From Gammaproteobacteria bacterium (GTDB lineage Bacteria; Pseudomonadota; Gammaproteobacteria; JAKBBU01), in the NCBI GenBank assembly GCA_021773195.1, contig JAJFKN010000009.1:1-32839 (forward strand): a DNA stretch of 32,839 bases, written 5' to 3'. Below the pieces are notes generated by a model, which had not been told where the DNA came from, ran no database searches, and was given only the letters and a program-made list of their open reading frames with translations. Shown piece by piece: positions 1 through 7,319 of this stretch; the first letter of the stretch is position 1; each line of letters opens with the position of its first letter. The position numbers were made by a program, and so were the translations under genes.

Positions 1-909
1 CCTTCGGCTCTAGATAACCGGCCTCTAAATTTTGAGGAATTTGTGCAGTTGCAACCACAAACCATTTACTTATCTGCAACCCCAGGCCCCTATGAAAAAG
101 AACACAGCGATCAAATCGTTGAACAAGTGGTACGTCCTACAGGTTTAGTGGACCCTATATTAGAAGTTAGGCCCGTAGCTACTCAAGTGGATGACTTAAT
201 GTCGGAAATTCAGGTTCGTGTGAAAAAAGATGAGCGTATTTTGGTGACTACGCTGACAAAGCGTATGGCTGAAGACTTAACGGAATACTTCTCAGATCAT
301 GGCATTAAAGTGCGTTATTTGCATTCAGATGTGGCGACAGTAGAGCGTGTAGAAATTATTCGCGATTTACGTCTAGGTGAGTTCGATGTGTTAGTGGGGA
401 TCAACTTACTGCGTGAAGGCTTGGATATACCAGAAGTTTCCTTGGTGGCAATTTTAGATGCCGATAAAGAAGGATTTTTACGATCCGACAGATCATTAAT
501 CCAAACCATTGGCCGTGCCGCGCGTAACATTAATGGCAAAGCCATTTTGTATGCTGATAAAATTACAGGCTCTATGCAACGGGCCATGGATGAAACGGAC
601 CGGCGGCGTAAAATTCAAGAAGATTATAATAAAGAGCATGGAATAACGCCTAAAAGCATTAAAAAAGCCGTGCATGACATTATGGAAGGCGCATACCAGC
701 AATCACCTGCAGCTGACGCTAAACGTTACGCCCAAGCCATGAGTGAAGTCATTGAGTTTGAAGGTTTAACCCCGAAAGAATTAAATAAACAAATAGAGGC
801 ACTAGAAAAACAAATGATCGAACATGCGCAAAACTTAGAGTTTGAACAAGCAGCACAATTGCGCGACAAGCTAAAACGCATTAAGCAACATGCCTTAGGA
901 TTAAGCTAA
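1..909 (+). CDS. uvrB: UvrABC excinuclease subunit B, C-terminal part (5' truncated by window edge)
   Basis: The reading frame is open from base 1 ([14 protein letters not shown]...), so the window begins inside the gene and the first in-frame GTG at 43 is not a start. About 302 C-terminal residues remain, against roughly 670 in a full UvrB. UvrB is the DNA-damage-verification helicase of nucleotide excision repair; UvrA loads it and UvrC then joins it. Visible landmarks are the [10 protein letters not shown] helicase segment, the [21 protein letters not shown] helicase C-terminal region, motif [11 protein letters not shown], and a C-terminal UVR helical hairpin ([20 protein letters not shown]) that contacts UvrC. 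The gene ends convergently, 46 bases from the transporter on the other strand. The sequence of this part is intact. Confidence 0.97.
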   Translation, partial: PSALDNRPLNFEEFVQLQPQTIYLSATPGPYEKEHSDQIVEQVVRPTGLVDPILEVRPVATQVDDLMSEIQVRVKKDERILVTTLTKRMAEDLTEYFSDHGIKVRYLHSDVATVERVEIIRDLRLGEFDVLVGINLLREGLDIPEVSLVAILDADKEGFLRSDRSLIQTIGRAARNINGKAILYADKITGSMQRAMDETDRRRKIQEDYNKEHGITPKSIKKAVHDIMEGAYQQSPAADAKRYAQAMSEVIEFEGLTPKELNKQIEALEKQMIEHAQNLEFEQAAQLRDKLKRIKQHALGLS

Positions 910-955
910 TTGTAGATTAGTAATCATTATTGACCTTGTGAAACACCCAGTATAC

Positions 956-1852
956 TCAGTTGGCATTGTTCCTTTGGTACCACACGGAAATTAAGATAAA
1001 GACCCCTAGCAACATAACTAAGAATAATTCCCACCAGGTATATTGGAATCCCGGCACGAAAATATTTAACAAATAGGTAGCAAAGGGGATGAAGGGCAAA
1101 ACAAAGGCTACCGTGGAAGGGGGGACCTTTTCAATCCCGCATTGCAAGAAAAATAAAGGCAGAGCCACGGAAGCAAGGGCAATAAAGAACATCACGGGTA
1201 GGATGTGCAGGGATATGGTTAAGGCAGTGCCTTGGCATAGTAAGATGATCAAGGATGCAATGAGTAAAATATAAAAGCGAACAGACATAACCATGGAAGC
1301 GGTAAACCCCGAAGAGGCCAAGCGCTTAGCCAGCAAGTTATTCACAGCCAAGAAAATCCCTACCAAACTGCCGATACCGATGTAAAGGATGAATTTGGGT
1401 GCGTGAAGAATGTGATGAGCGAAATCATCGATTAAAATAGCAAAGAGTATGGCTAAGATAGCCAAGGCTAGGCCCATGTCAATCCAATAAACCTTTTTAT
1501 TAGTGTATTTTTTGCGAGTTAATAAAATCGTAGTCAAGGGCAAGACACTGAAGGTTATGGACACGACAATATAGGGGCTGAAATAACCCAACACAATAAA
1601 GGTAGCCAACCATACTATGGCCGTGGTGACATTAATAAGCAATACGGTCTTAAAATTATTTTTCACTAAGGTAGTGACAGTTTTTATATTTTTTAGGTTC
1701 AACACAGCAAAAATTAAGGCACTGAATAAAATGGAATAAAAGGCCACATATATCACGGGCAAATTCTTTTCTGTTTCGCTAATGAAAAGGGTGGACGATG
1801 CCGTGAGCAACCCATATAAGATTAAGTAACTGATTCCAAGAAAGCGATTCAT
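956..1852 (-). CDS. EamA-type (DMT superfamily) transporter
   Basis: A 298-residue, very hydrophobic protein with about ten predicted membrane helices in two similar halves, the layout of EamA/RhaT-type drug/metabolite transporters. The second half contains PPSTVAFVLPFIPFATYLLNIFVPG, resembling the conserved helix 8-9 region in which EamA proteins carry their P-x3-A/P motif. It probably moves a small metabolite across the inner membrane; the substrate cannot be read from the sequence. It is a lone gene, convergent with uvrB. About 240 bases separate its start from tRNA-Val and contain a REP-like hairpin. Family assignment is good, function unknown. Confidence 0.8.
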   Translation of the reverse strand: MNRFLGISYLILYGLLTASSTLFISETEKNLPVIYVAFYSILFSALIFAVLNLKNIKTVTTLVKNNFKTVLLINVTTAIVWLATFIVLGYFSPYIVVSITFSVLPLTTILLTRKKYTNKKVYWIDMGLALAILAILFAILIDDFAHHILHAPKFILYIGIGSLVGIFLAVNNLLAKRLASSGFTASMVMSVRFYILLIASLIILLCQGTALTISLHILPVMFFIALASVALPLFFLQCGIEKVPPSTVAFVLPFIPFATYLLNIFVPGFQYTWWELFLVMLLGVFILISVWYQRNNAN

Positions 1853-1962
1853 AAGGGCCTCTCTTTATTAGTATTAGACAGTTATAGTACAGCATGTTGC
1901 TTTGAGTTTACAGCTAAGTACTATTTTGTCGAATAATCAATAAGTTAGCAATAATATGGATC

Positions 1963-1991
1963 CCGGACATTTTGCTTACGCAAAATTCCGG
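1963..1991. repeat. REP-like palindrome upstream of tRNA-Val
   Basis: CCGGA-c-ATTTTGC, loop TTAC, GCAAAAT-TCCGG forms a 12-bp stem with one bulged base. It is followed by a tctgttccctgagg stretch resembling sequence at 2487-2500. It has the same architecture as the palindrome at 2337-2366, so it looks like one copy of a dispersed repeat family. The rest of 1853-2096 shows nothing recognisable. Confidence 0.6.
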
Positions 1992-2096
1992 TCTGTTCCC
2001 TGAGGGGCGATAGCGTTTGAGATGAAGGTCGATTCTACTAGGCCTGTCTTAACCCATTTGCTTTGAGGGATTTCAGATGATAATCTAGCGCCCCAT

Positions 2097-2171
2097 AGGC
2101 ACGTAGCTCAGCGGTAGAGCACCACCTTGACATGGTGGTGGTCGGTGGTTCGACCCCACTCGTGCCTACCA
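2097..2171 (+). tRNA. tRNA-Val (GAC anticodon)
   Basis: A full cloverleaf is visible. The acceptor stem is AGGCACG/CGTGCCT, the D arm is GCTC...GAGC, the anticodon stem is CCACC/GGTGG with loop TTGACAT (anticodon GAC, valine), and the T arm is GGTGG-TTCGACC-CCACT. Discriminator A and an encoded CCA end follow at 2168-2171. It reads GUC (and GUU) valine codons. It stands alone and is followed by a repeat-rich stretch, so the 3' side may have tolerated insertions. Confidence 0.97.
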
Positions 2172-2218
2172 AATCATGTAATAGCTATTTTATATCTTCT
2201 AACAAGCGTAATGCCTGA

Positions 2219-2284
2219 CGTCATTCCCGCGTCCTCTAACGTCATTCCCGGGTCCTCTAACGTCATTCCCGCGAAGGCGGGAAT
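2219..2284. repeat. 21-bp tandem repeat ending in a REP palindrome
   Basis: Three successive copies of cgtcattcccgSgtcctctaa begin at 2219, 2240 and 2261 (21-bp period). The third runs into the palindrome ATTCCCGC-GAAG-GCGGGAAT (2265-2284), an 8-bp perfect stem typical of REP elements in gammaproteobacteria. No coding capacity is evident. Confidence 0.75.
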
Positions 2285-2366
2285 CCAGTCCAAATAAGCG
2301 TTTCAGCAAAGCTGAAACAACATGATCTGACTGGATCCCGGATATTTTTCTTCGAAAAATTCCGGG
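2278..2366. repeat. Composite palindromic (BIME-like) element
   Basis: Three nested inverted repeats occur here. The outer arms CGGGAATCCAGTC (2278-2290) and GACTGGATCCCG (2329-2340) match with one inserted base. Inside is GTTTCAGC-AAA-GCTGAAAC (2300-2318). On the right is CCCGGA-T-ATTTTTC-TTC-GAAAAAT-TCCGGG (2337-2366). This is the structure of a mosaic of REP-like units; it could fold in either strand's RNA and might act as a terminator for the converging sdaA transcript. Confidence 0.65.
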
Positions 2367-2367
2367 A

Positions 2368-2481
2368 TGGCGTTGGGGCGTTTAATAGTTCGAAAAATTC
2401 CAGGATGACCTTGGGGCGTTTAATAGTTCGAAAAATTCCGGGATGACGTTGGGGCGTTTAATATTTCGAAAAATTTCGGCC
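2368..2481. repeat. 38-bp tandem repeat, three copies
   Basis: A 38-bp unit beginning tgacgttggggcgtttaata and ending gttcgaaaaattccggga starts at 2368, 2406 and 2444. Copies 1 and 2 differ from the consensus at a few bases; copy 3 decays at its end (aaatttcgg). Each unit carries the right arm of the palindrome at 2337-2366, so the array looks like amplification of one REP arm. Together with the elements to its left it fills most of the 351-base gap 2172-2522. Confidence 0.8.
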
Positions 2482-2522
2482 TGTCCCCTGAGGAAGGTGA
2501 CGTTGCTTCCATCGGGGCGACG

Positions 2523-3887
2523 CTAACATTCCACTTTATTAACGGCAAGGCCTCCTTGAGCAGTTTCTTTATATTTACTTTGCATGTCTTTACCTGTTTG
2601 TAGCATGGTAGCAATGACTTTATCCAAAGATACTTGATGCTTGCCTTCTTCCATGAGGGCTAATTGTGAGGCATTTACCGCTTGTACGGCACCCATGGTG
2701 TTGCGTTCGATGCAGGGAATTTGTACCAAGCCACCGATAGGGTCGCAGGTTAATCCTAAGTTATGTTCCATACCAATCTCTGCGGCATTTTCCACTTGAT
2801 AAATAGTGCCGCCTAATACGGCTGCTAAAGCACCCGCAGCCATGGAACAAGCCACGCCCACTTCCCCTTGGCAACCTACTTCGGCCGCGGAGATAGATGC
2901 GCCTTTCTTATATAAAGCTGCTATAGCCGCAGCCGTTAATAGATAATCAATGATGCCTTGCTCACTGGCGCCTTGACAAAATTCTTTGTAATACTGCAAT
3001 ACGGCAGGTAACACACCCGCCGCCCCATTGGTGGGAGCAGTAACAACCCGACCGCCAGCCGCATTTTCTTCATTGACTGCCAGGGCATAAAGATTCAAAT
3101 AATTCATAAAGTCCGTGGGTTCTTGTTGTTTTTTTGCCATCAACTTTTTATATAAATCCGGCGCGCGACGCTGGACTTTTAAGCCACCAGGCAAGATACC
3201 TTCATGACGACAACCGTTTTCAATGGATTCATTCATAGCTGCGGCGATTTTCAGAATTTTTTCTTTCACTTCCAATTCAGTCCGAACACTGCACTCATTG
3301 GCCATTTTCACTTGAGCGATGGTTATATGGTTTTTTTCACAGATAGCTAACAGTTCTGCTGCTGTATCGTGAGGATAGGGGATGTTGGTGCTTGCCGCAC
3401 CTTCCTGTGAAAAATGTTCTTCATCGGTAATGAAGCCACCACCAATGGAATAATAGGTTTTTTGCAACAGAGGTTTATCCTGATCATCGAACACTGTAAA
3501 TTTCATGCCATTAGCATGCAAGGGCAAGTATTCTTTTTGATGAAAGAGTAAATCTGTTTCTTCATGAAAGGTAATCATATGTTCGCCCATAAAATTTATT
3601 TTATTTTCACTTCGAATGGCCTTAGAGCGTGGCAGCATATTTTCTGGGATAACATCTTCTGGGGTTTGATTTTCTAAACCATTAAGAATGGCTAAATCCG
3701 TACCGTGACCTTTGCCGGTCAGAGCTAAAGAACCGTATAAGTCTACTTGCTTTCGTTGCACTCTACTGAGCAAGCCCTGCTCTTTAACTAAATTAGCAAA
3801 AGCCCTGGCCGCACGCATGGGTCCTACAGTATGGGAACTGGAGGGGCCAATGCCGATGGAAAATAAGTCAAAGATACTAATAAACAT
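2523..3887 (-). CDS. sdaA: L-serine dehydratase (L-serine ammonia-lyase), single-chain iron-sulfur type
   Basis: A 454-residue protein, the usual length for SdaA. It deaminates L-serine to pyruvate and ammonia, a common carbon entry route in amino-acid-using intracellular gammaproteobacteria. The N-terminal beta domain begins [19 protein letters not shown]. The alpha domain has the oxygen-sensitive [4Fe-4S] ligands Cys339 (GCQGEVG), Cys381 (LTCDPIGG) and Cys392 (IPCIERN), with spacing identical to the Legionella enzyme's 343/385/396. The last residue is also cysteine (KVEC, Cys454), matching the known tail-in-mouth C-terminal Cys that caps the cluster in that enzyme. The ATG at 3887 directly precedes the conserved N-terminus; its ribosome site is weak. 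The gene appears monocistronic. Confidence 0.97.
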   Translation of the reverse strand: MFISIFDLFSIGIGPSSSHTVGPMRAARAFANLVKEQGLLSRVQRKQVDLYGSLALTGKGHGTDLAILNGLENQTPEDVIPENMLPRSKAIRSENKINFMGEHMITFHEETDLLFHQKEYLPLHANGMKFTVFDDQDKPLLQKTYYSIGGGFITDEEHFSQEGAASTNIPYPHDTAAELLAICEKNHITIAQVKMANECSVRTELEVKEKILKIAAAMNESIENGCRHEGILPGGLKVQRRAPDLYKKLMAKKQQEPTDFMNYLNLYALAVNEENAAGGRVVTAPTNGAAGVLPAVLQYYKEFCQGASEQGIIDYLLTAAAIAALYKKGASISAAEVGCQGEVGVACSMAAGALAAVLGGTIYQVENAAEIGMEHNLGLTCDPIGGLVQIPCIERNTMGAVQAVNASQLALMEEGKHQVSLDKVIATMLQTGKDMQSKYKETAQGGLAVNKVEC

Positions 3888-3971
3888 ATGAATAAACCTA
3901 AATTGCCTTTGCTCATTCTAGCGTAGAAACTAGCAAAATAACAGACATAATATAGTACCCATCACGGATAG

Positions 3972-4098
3972 CCACCTGTCCCTTAAGGGGAAGCAAGCCC
4001 GAGGTATGGGCAGTGATTTTATCAAAAGACTATGGGCTTGCTAGGCAATTCGGAGTGGTCTGTGCGACTCCATCATCTCCCTTCAGTGGACAGGTTGG
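3972..4098. repeat. MITE-like nested inverted-repeat element
   Basis: Imperfect outer arms, CCACCTGTCCCTTAAGGGG (3972-3990) and the inverse CTCCCTTCAGTGGACAGG within 4077-4098, enclose perfect 9-bp inner arms AGCAAGCCC (3992-4000) and GGGCTTGCT (4034-4042). A further small hairpin GGAGT...ACTCC lies near 4052-4071. No transposase is encoded. It may be a small non-autonomous element or a decayed IS end. It occupies the middle of the 373-base gap 3888-4260. Confidence 0.4.
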
Positions 4099-4207
4099 TT
4101 TTCACAGGGGTATTTTTAATCTTTTACTCCCCTTTATTCCACGGCTTGACGGCGGAAACCAGTAAGCTTGGGTGCTTCATCTTTGCTGTAAGTTTACTTG
4201 GACTAGA

Positions 4208-4225
4208 CCCCGGCTTTCGCCGGGG
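4208..4225. repeat. GC-rich hairpin (REP-like or terminator)
   Basis: CCCCGGC-TTTC-GCCGGGG is a perfect 7-bp stem with a 4-base loop, 36 bases beyond the end of the minus-strand DUF2807-like gene. No T-run follows on either strand, so it is more likely a REP-type unit than a canonical intrinsic terminator. It could still terminate or stabilise that transcript's 3' end. Confidence 0.5.
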
Positions 4226-4260
4226 GAACGTGGCTGCATCACGGGGTAACCTAGATGCTC

Positions 4261-5043
4261 TTATTGCTTCTCCATGCTTAGCTTTTGAATATCGGCTTTG
4301 CCACTGGTGGTTTTATTCAACTTAGGAGCGCCATAGTAACCGAGCTTGGCTTTGCCTTTAGTCACAATATTAAGAGTCTTATCAGCATATAGTAGAATGT
4401 TACTGGAACCCGCAGTATTAATATTTACAACATCAGCTTTTAGTGATGCACTATTAATATTGCTGCTTCCCTTGGTGACAATATCTAATTTTTGTGTTTT
4501 ACCTGTCATGATTAGATTGCTTTTACCTGAGTTATTAATGCGAACTTGATTAAAGCTACCATCTAATGCACCGCTTATGCTGCCTTGAGTCAGTATGTTG
4601 AATAGGTTAAAGTTCACTTGGTCCATATCCAACTGCGTATTTCCTTTGGCGACCAAGTTCATTAAAGCAAAATCAACTCCTTGAATACTTAGTTTATTAC
4701 TCCCCTCTAAAGAAATGCTATTGAGATTTTTTGCGGTAATATCTACTTCAACACTATCTCTGCAGCAAGGTTTCATTTCCCAATGGGATTTATCTGTATC
4801 TTTAACAACCAAGTGGCCATTATCGCCAGTAACTGTCACCTTAGTTAAATCTTTCTCTGTCCCCTTTACAGCTATGGTTTGTTTGTCGCCTTGCTTAATG
4901 TTAACAGTAAATCCGCCACTCACATTGACAGAAGCAATGGGTGAAAATTTATTATAGGACAGTGTATCCAACTTGGCGGCATAGGTGCTGCCAGCAAATA
5001 ATAGCAGTGCGCCAGATAAAGCAATGGTGGTTAGTTTTTTCAT
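4261..5043 (-). CDS. Secreted DUF2807-like (head GIN domain) protein
   Basis: 260 residues from the ATG at 5043, preceded by GAGGAG at 8-base spacing; the in-frame ATG at 5064 overlaps the previous gene and lacks this site. The N-terminus MKKLTTIALSGALLLFAGSTYA is a clear Sec signal peptide with an AXA-type cleavage site. The mature part opens with FSPIASVNVSGGFTVNIKQGDKQTIAVKG and then runs as repeated short strands rich in N, S, G and I (e.g. LNSISLEGSNKLSIQG). That is the pattern of DUF2807 putative adhesin-like beta-helix proteins, known as periplasmic or surface proteins of unknown function. It is the last gene of the sigma-factor module and may be its output. A CC pair (KPCCRD) is unusual. 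Confidence 0.75.
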   Translation of the reverse strand: MKKLTTIALSGALLLFAGSTYAAKLDTLSYNKFSPIASVNVSGGFTVNIKQGDKQTIAVKGTEKDLTKVTVTGDNGHLVVKDTDKSHWEMKPCCRDSVEVDITAKNLNSISLEGSNKLSIQGVDFALMNLVAKGNTQLDMDQVNFNLFNILTQGSISGALDGSFNQVRINNSGKSNLIMTGKTQKLDIVTKGSSNINSASLKADVVNINTAGSSNILLYADKTLNIVTKGKAKLGYYGAPKLNKTTSGKADIQKLSMEKQ

Positions 5044-5053
5044 AATAGTCTCC

Positions 5054-5353
5054 TCAAAGGTCATTAGTAAAAATATCGTGGCGGCTAATCCAAGCGACTA
5101 CAATAATTGATATCACGGCAATATTGCTGATTAGCAACGTAGGGTCAGATAAAAAGGCTAGGGCGGGCACACCTTTGGGTAATAGTAGGTAGGTGAAGAC
5201 ACCGCCCAACAAAGCAAAAATTGCCAGAATGATGCCATGGCTGCGGCGTTTTTTAGGTAGCGCTGCCATTATGCGTCCGCTGAAACCTTCATCCAGCAAG
5301 TTTTTCTCCACACAAAGGTTTTTTAGCCATTGATCCTCGTCATGTTCATTCAT
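5054..5353 (-). CDS. Small two-helix membrane protein, candidate anti-sigma factor
   Basis: 99 residues from the ATG at 5353, which overlaps the sigma-factor stop by 8 bases and follows TTGAGGA. A charged cytoplasmic-looking N-terminus (MNEHDEDQWLKNLCVEKNLLDEGFSGRIMAALPKKRR) is followed by two hydrophobic segments at roughly residues 38-58 and 68-90. The layout of a short N-terminal segment with an FS.R.MAALP-like stretch before the membrane, directly after an ECF gene, is shared by small membrane partners of ECF sigma factors. No zinc-binding HXXXCXXC motif of the classical ZAS domain is present. The anti-sigma role is inferred from position and topology only. Confidence 0.65.
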   Translation of the reverse strand: MNEHDEDQWLKNLCVEKNLLDEGFSGRIMAALPKKRRSHGIILAIFALLGGVFTYLLLPKGVPALAFLSDPTLLISNIAVISIIVVAWISRHDIFTNDL

Positions 5354-5876
5354 AATTGCTGTCCTCAAGTTTGAGCAAAGCTTTTAAGCTGGCTTTGCCG
5401 CGGGTTATATGGGATTTAACCGTGCCAAGGGGTAATTCCATCACTTGGCCAATTTCACTATGAGATAATTCTTTAAAATAACTCAAATAAATCACGCTGC
5501 GTTGTTCACTGGGTAATTGGCTCAAGACTTTTTCTAAACCTTGCGTATCGTTGCTGCTCGTGTTTTCAGCCATATCATGTTGCTCATCCCAAGACACGGT
5601 ATCGATTTTTTGTTTACGTAGATATTGCAAATAAGCATTATAGGCGACTTTATACAGCCAAGTGCGAAACTGTGCTTTACCTAAAAAGCTCTTTAAATGT
5701 TTATACACAGCGATAAAAGTTTCTTGCGCCAAATCATCAGCTAAGTGATGGTCAAACTTAGTCAAACGACGCAAGTAATTGCGGATGTCCGATTGATAGC
5801 GCTTCACCAAGGTAGCAAAAGCGTGATGATCATCTCGGCTAATGACGCGGCTGATTAACTCATTATCGCTAGGCAT
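5346..5876 (-). CDS. ECF-family RNA polymerase sigma factor
   Basis: 176 residues with the two ECF regions. Region 2 contains FATLVKRYQSDIRNYLRRLTKFDHHLADDLAQETFIAVYKHLKSF and FRTWLYKVAYNAYLQYLRK. Region 4 contains LPSEQRSVIYLSYFKELSHSEIGQVMELPLGTVKSHITRGKASLK, with the helix-turn-helix in the SEIGQVMELPLGTVKSHI part. It directs RNA polymerase to a small envelope or stress regulon. It lies 11 bases after the upstream DUF6249-like gene and overlaps the candidate anti-sigma gene by 8 bases, so the four genes 6214 to 4261 look like one transcript. The target promoter is unknown. Confidence 0.93.
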   Translation of the reverse strand: MPSDNELISRVISRDDHHAFATLVKRYQSDIRNYLRRLTKFDHHLADDLAQETFIAVYKHLKSFLGKAQFRTWLYKVAYNAYLQYLRKQKIDTVSWDEQHDMAENTSSNDTQGLEKVLSQLPSEQRSVIYLSYFKELSHSEIGQVMELPLGTVKSHITRGKASLKALLKLEDSNYE

Positions 5877-5887
5877 CGCTTTAAGCC

Positions 5888-6214
5888 TTAGTCATTTAAT
5901 TTATAAATCAATAAATACCCTAGGCCCACGAATAGTGGTAACAGGCCCCAGCTCCAATAATGGGCCCAATGCTCACCTGAAAGCAGGGTGGCTAAGATCA
6001 AGCCGACACCACCGCTGATGAATACAATAGCCTTACGCAAAGGCTTGGCTTCACTGGGGGCTGCTTTTTCTAATAAAACTTCAGGGATGGGTTGCTGATT
6101 ATCCAGCATTTTCTGTAAAGTGACCTGGGTAACCGCTTGTTTTTTATAGCGAAAATACACTACAAAGAACACTATTAAGACAATAGTAATAAAAGGTGAT
6201 AAGGGGACTAGCAT
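5888..6214 (-). CDS. Small membrane protein, DUF6249-like
   Basis: 108 residues from the ATG at 6214, supported by GGAGG six bases upstream; the longer in-frame extension to 6469 has no comparable site and is not membrane-like. The topology is a hydrophobic N-terminal helix (PLSPFITIVLIVFFVVYF), a basic stretch, a helical linker (VTLQKMLDNQQPIPEVLLEK), and two more hydrophobic segments near the C-terminus. This resembles DUF6249 proteins, small inner-membrane proteins often found beside ECF sigma genes. The function is unknown; here it is the first gene of the sigma-factor module. On its coding strand a TATACT (6250-6245) upstream could be a -10 element, with no good -35. Confidence 0.6.
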   Translation of the reverse strand: MLVPLSPFITIVLIVFFVVYFRYKKQAVTQVTLQKMLDNQQPIPEVLLEKAAPSEAKPLRKAIVFISGGVGLILATLLSGEHWAHYWSWGLLPLFVGLGYLLIYKLND

Positions 6215-6329
6215 GGTATCCTCCAGGAAATTTATAAGATTACTAGTATAGATGCATGCTTTTGTGAATTGGATGCAGGGAATGCTGATTTTTTCACTTT
6301 TCGTTAAAAAAACATTTATAATAAAACTC

Positions 6330-6360
6330 TTGACCCTCACATAGTGTGAGCCTTTAGAGT
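6330..6360 (+). promoter_or_regulatory. MerR-type promoter/operator with 19-bp spacer
   Basis: TTGACC (6330-6335) and TAGAGT (6355-6360) are separated by exactly 19 bp. Over-long 19-20-bp spacers are the hallmark of promoters that MerR-family activators untwist. The spacer holds a perfect dyad CTCACA-TAG-TGTGAG (6336-6350), the expected operator. It lies 50 bases upstream of a MerR/TipAL-like gene, so autoregulation is the natural reading. Confidence 0.75.
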
Positions 6361-6367
6361 CCTTAGC

Positions 6368-6389
6368 ACATGAGGATTTGACCTCATGT
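6368..6389 (+). promoter_or_regulatory. Leader hairpin upstream of the MerR/TipAL-like gene
   Basis: ACATGAGG-ATTTGA-CCTCATGT is a perfect 8-bp inverted repeat lying between the 19-bp-spacer promoter and the ribosome binding site AAGGAG (6398-6403). It would be transcribed as the first structured part of the leader, or could be a second operator. No role is established. Confidence 0.45.
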
Positions 6390-6409
6390 AGGTACTCAAG
6401 GAGATATTG

Positions 6410-7141
6410 ATGTTGACCATTGGCGATGTAGCAAAGAAAACTGGCGTATCCATTCGTAGCTTGCGCCATTATGACGAAATAGGTTTGTTAAAGCCTGCTG
6501 GTCGTAGTGAAGCGGATTACCGTCTTTATACTAAGATAGATATTTTCAAGCTACAGCAAATCGTGCTTTTGAAATCCATGGGGTTTTCTTTAAAGAAAAT
6601 CCAAGGAATGATTGAGGATGAGGCTGTAAGTTTGCAAGATACCTTGGATATGCAGCTGGATTTTCTGCAGCAGCAATTGGCACAACAGCAAAGGGTTTAT
6701 CAGCAAGTCAAGCATGTGCGTGATCTGATGGTAGCCCATAAAGATATCTCCTTGGAAATGATCTATGACACTATGGAGGCAATCAAAATGCTCGAAAAAT
6801 ACTACACACCAGAACAACTGGAAACCTTAAAGCAGCGCAGTTTCCACATGGATACGGCGCAACAGGAAAAATACTCACAGGCCTGGCAAGATGTTTTTGT
6901 AGGCATGCAAAAATTGAAAGATCAGGGCGTAGCCGCGACAGATGTTAAAACATCATCTTTAGCCAAGGAAGCTATGCGACTCAAAGCATTATTCACCGCT
7001 GGTGATAAAGGCATTGAGCAGAGCTTACATACTATGTACCAGCAAGAGGGCGGAGCACAAATGCTGCGTAATCATGGCTTGGATGTGAGTGATGAGCTGT
7101 ATGAGTATTATGCGCAAGCTGTGAGGGCTCATGCTAAATAA
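6410..7141 (+). CDS. MerR-family regulator with TipAS-like C-terminal domain
   Basis: 243 residues from the ATG at 6410, with AAGGAG six bases upstream (the TTG at 6407 is less likely). The N-terminus is a MerR winged helix-turn-helix: LTIGDVAKKTGVSIRSLRHYDEIGLLKP, then ADYRLYTKIDIFKLQQIVLLKSMGFSLKKI. A long dimerisation helix rich in Q follows (about residues 75-110). The C-terminal domain from about residue 130 (YTPEQLETLKQRSF...QMLRNHGLDVSDELYEYYAQAV) resembles the TipAS antibiotic-recognition fold. Such proteins sense drugs or small hydrophobic molecules and activate their own promoter. The gene has the matching 19-bp-spacer promoter. No exporter is adjacent; the next gene is an MscS channel 178 bases downstream. 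Confidence 0.9.
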   Translation: MLTIGDVAKKTGVSIRSLRHYDEIGLLKPAGRSEADYRLYTKIDIFKLQQIVLLKSMGFSLKKIQGMIEDEAVSLQDTLDMQLDFLQQQLAQQQRVYQQVKHVRDLMVAHKDISLEMIYDTMEAIKMLEKYYTPEQLETLKQRSFHMDTAQQEKYSQAWQDVFVGMQKLKDQGVAATDVKTSSLAKEAMRLKALFTAGDKGIEQSLHTMYQQEGGAQMLRNHGLDVSDELYEYYAQAVRAHAK

Positions 7142-7319
7142 AGCGTTATGGCGTAGTGACAGGTTCGTGAAAAATCTAGGATTCATGATGAGTGATTACG
7201 CCATAAGGTTATTCTGGGGTGCCCAGGGGGAATCCTGCCTCCAAGGCGTTTAGGCCTTTACTTTCACTGGCTTATTCACTATAAAGGATAGAGTTTTTTC
7301 TTTTCAAAGGACACAAGTA

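Noticed and set aside
2219..2481. CRISPR array
   Set aside because: Units of 21 and 38 bp are directly tandem without unique spacers and no cas gene is nearby; they are REP-derived tandem repeats.
4032..4325. 97-residue plus-strand frame
   Set aside because: It runs through the palindromic MITE-like region and into the 3' end of the DUF2807-like gene on the other strand; composition is not protein-like and there is no ribosome site.
6215..6469. N-terminal extension of the DUF6249-like frame to 6469
   Set aside because: It would overlap the MerR promoter and the start of the divergent gene, while the ATG at 6214 has a perfect GGAGG at six bases.
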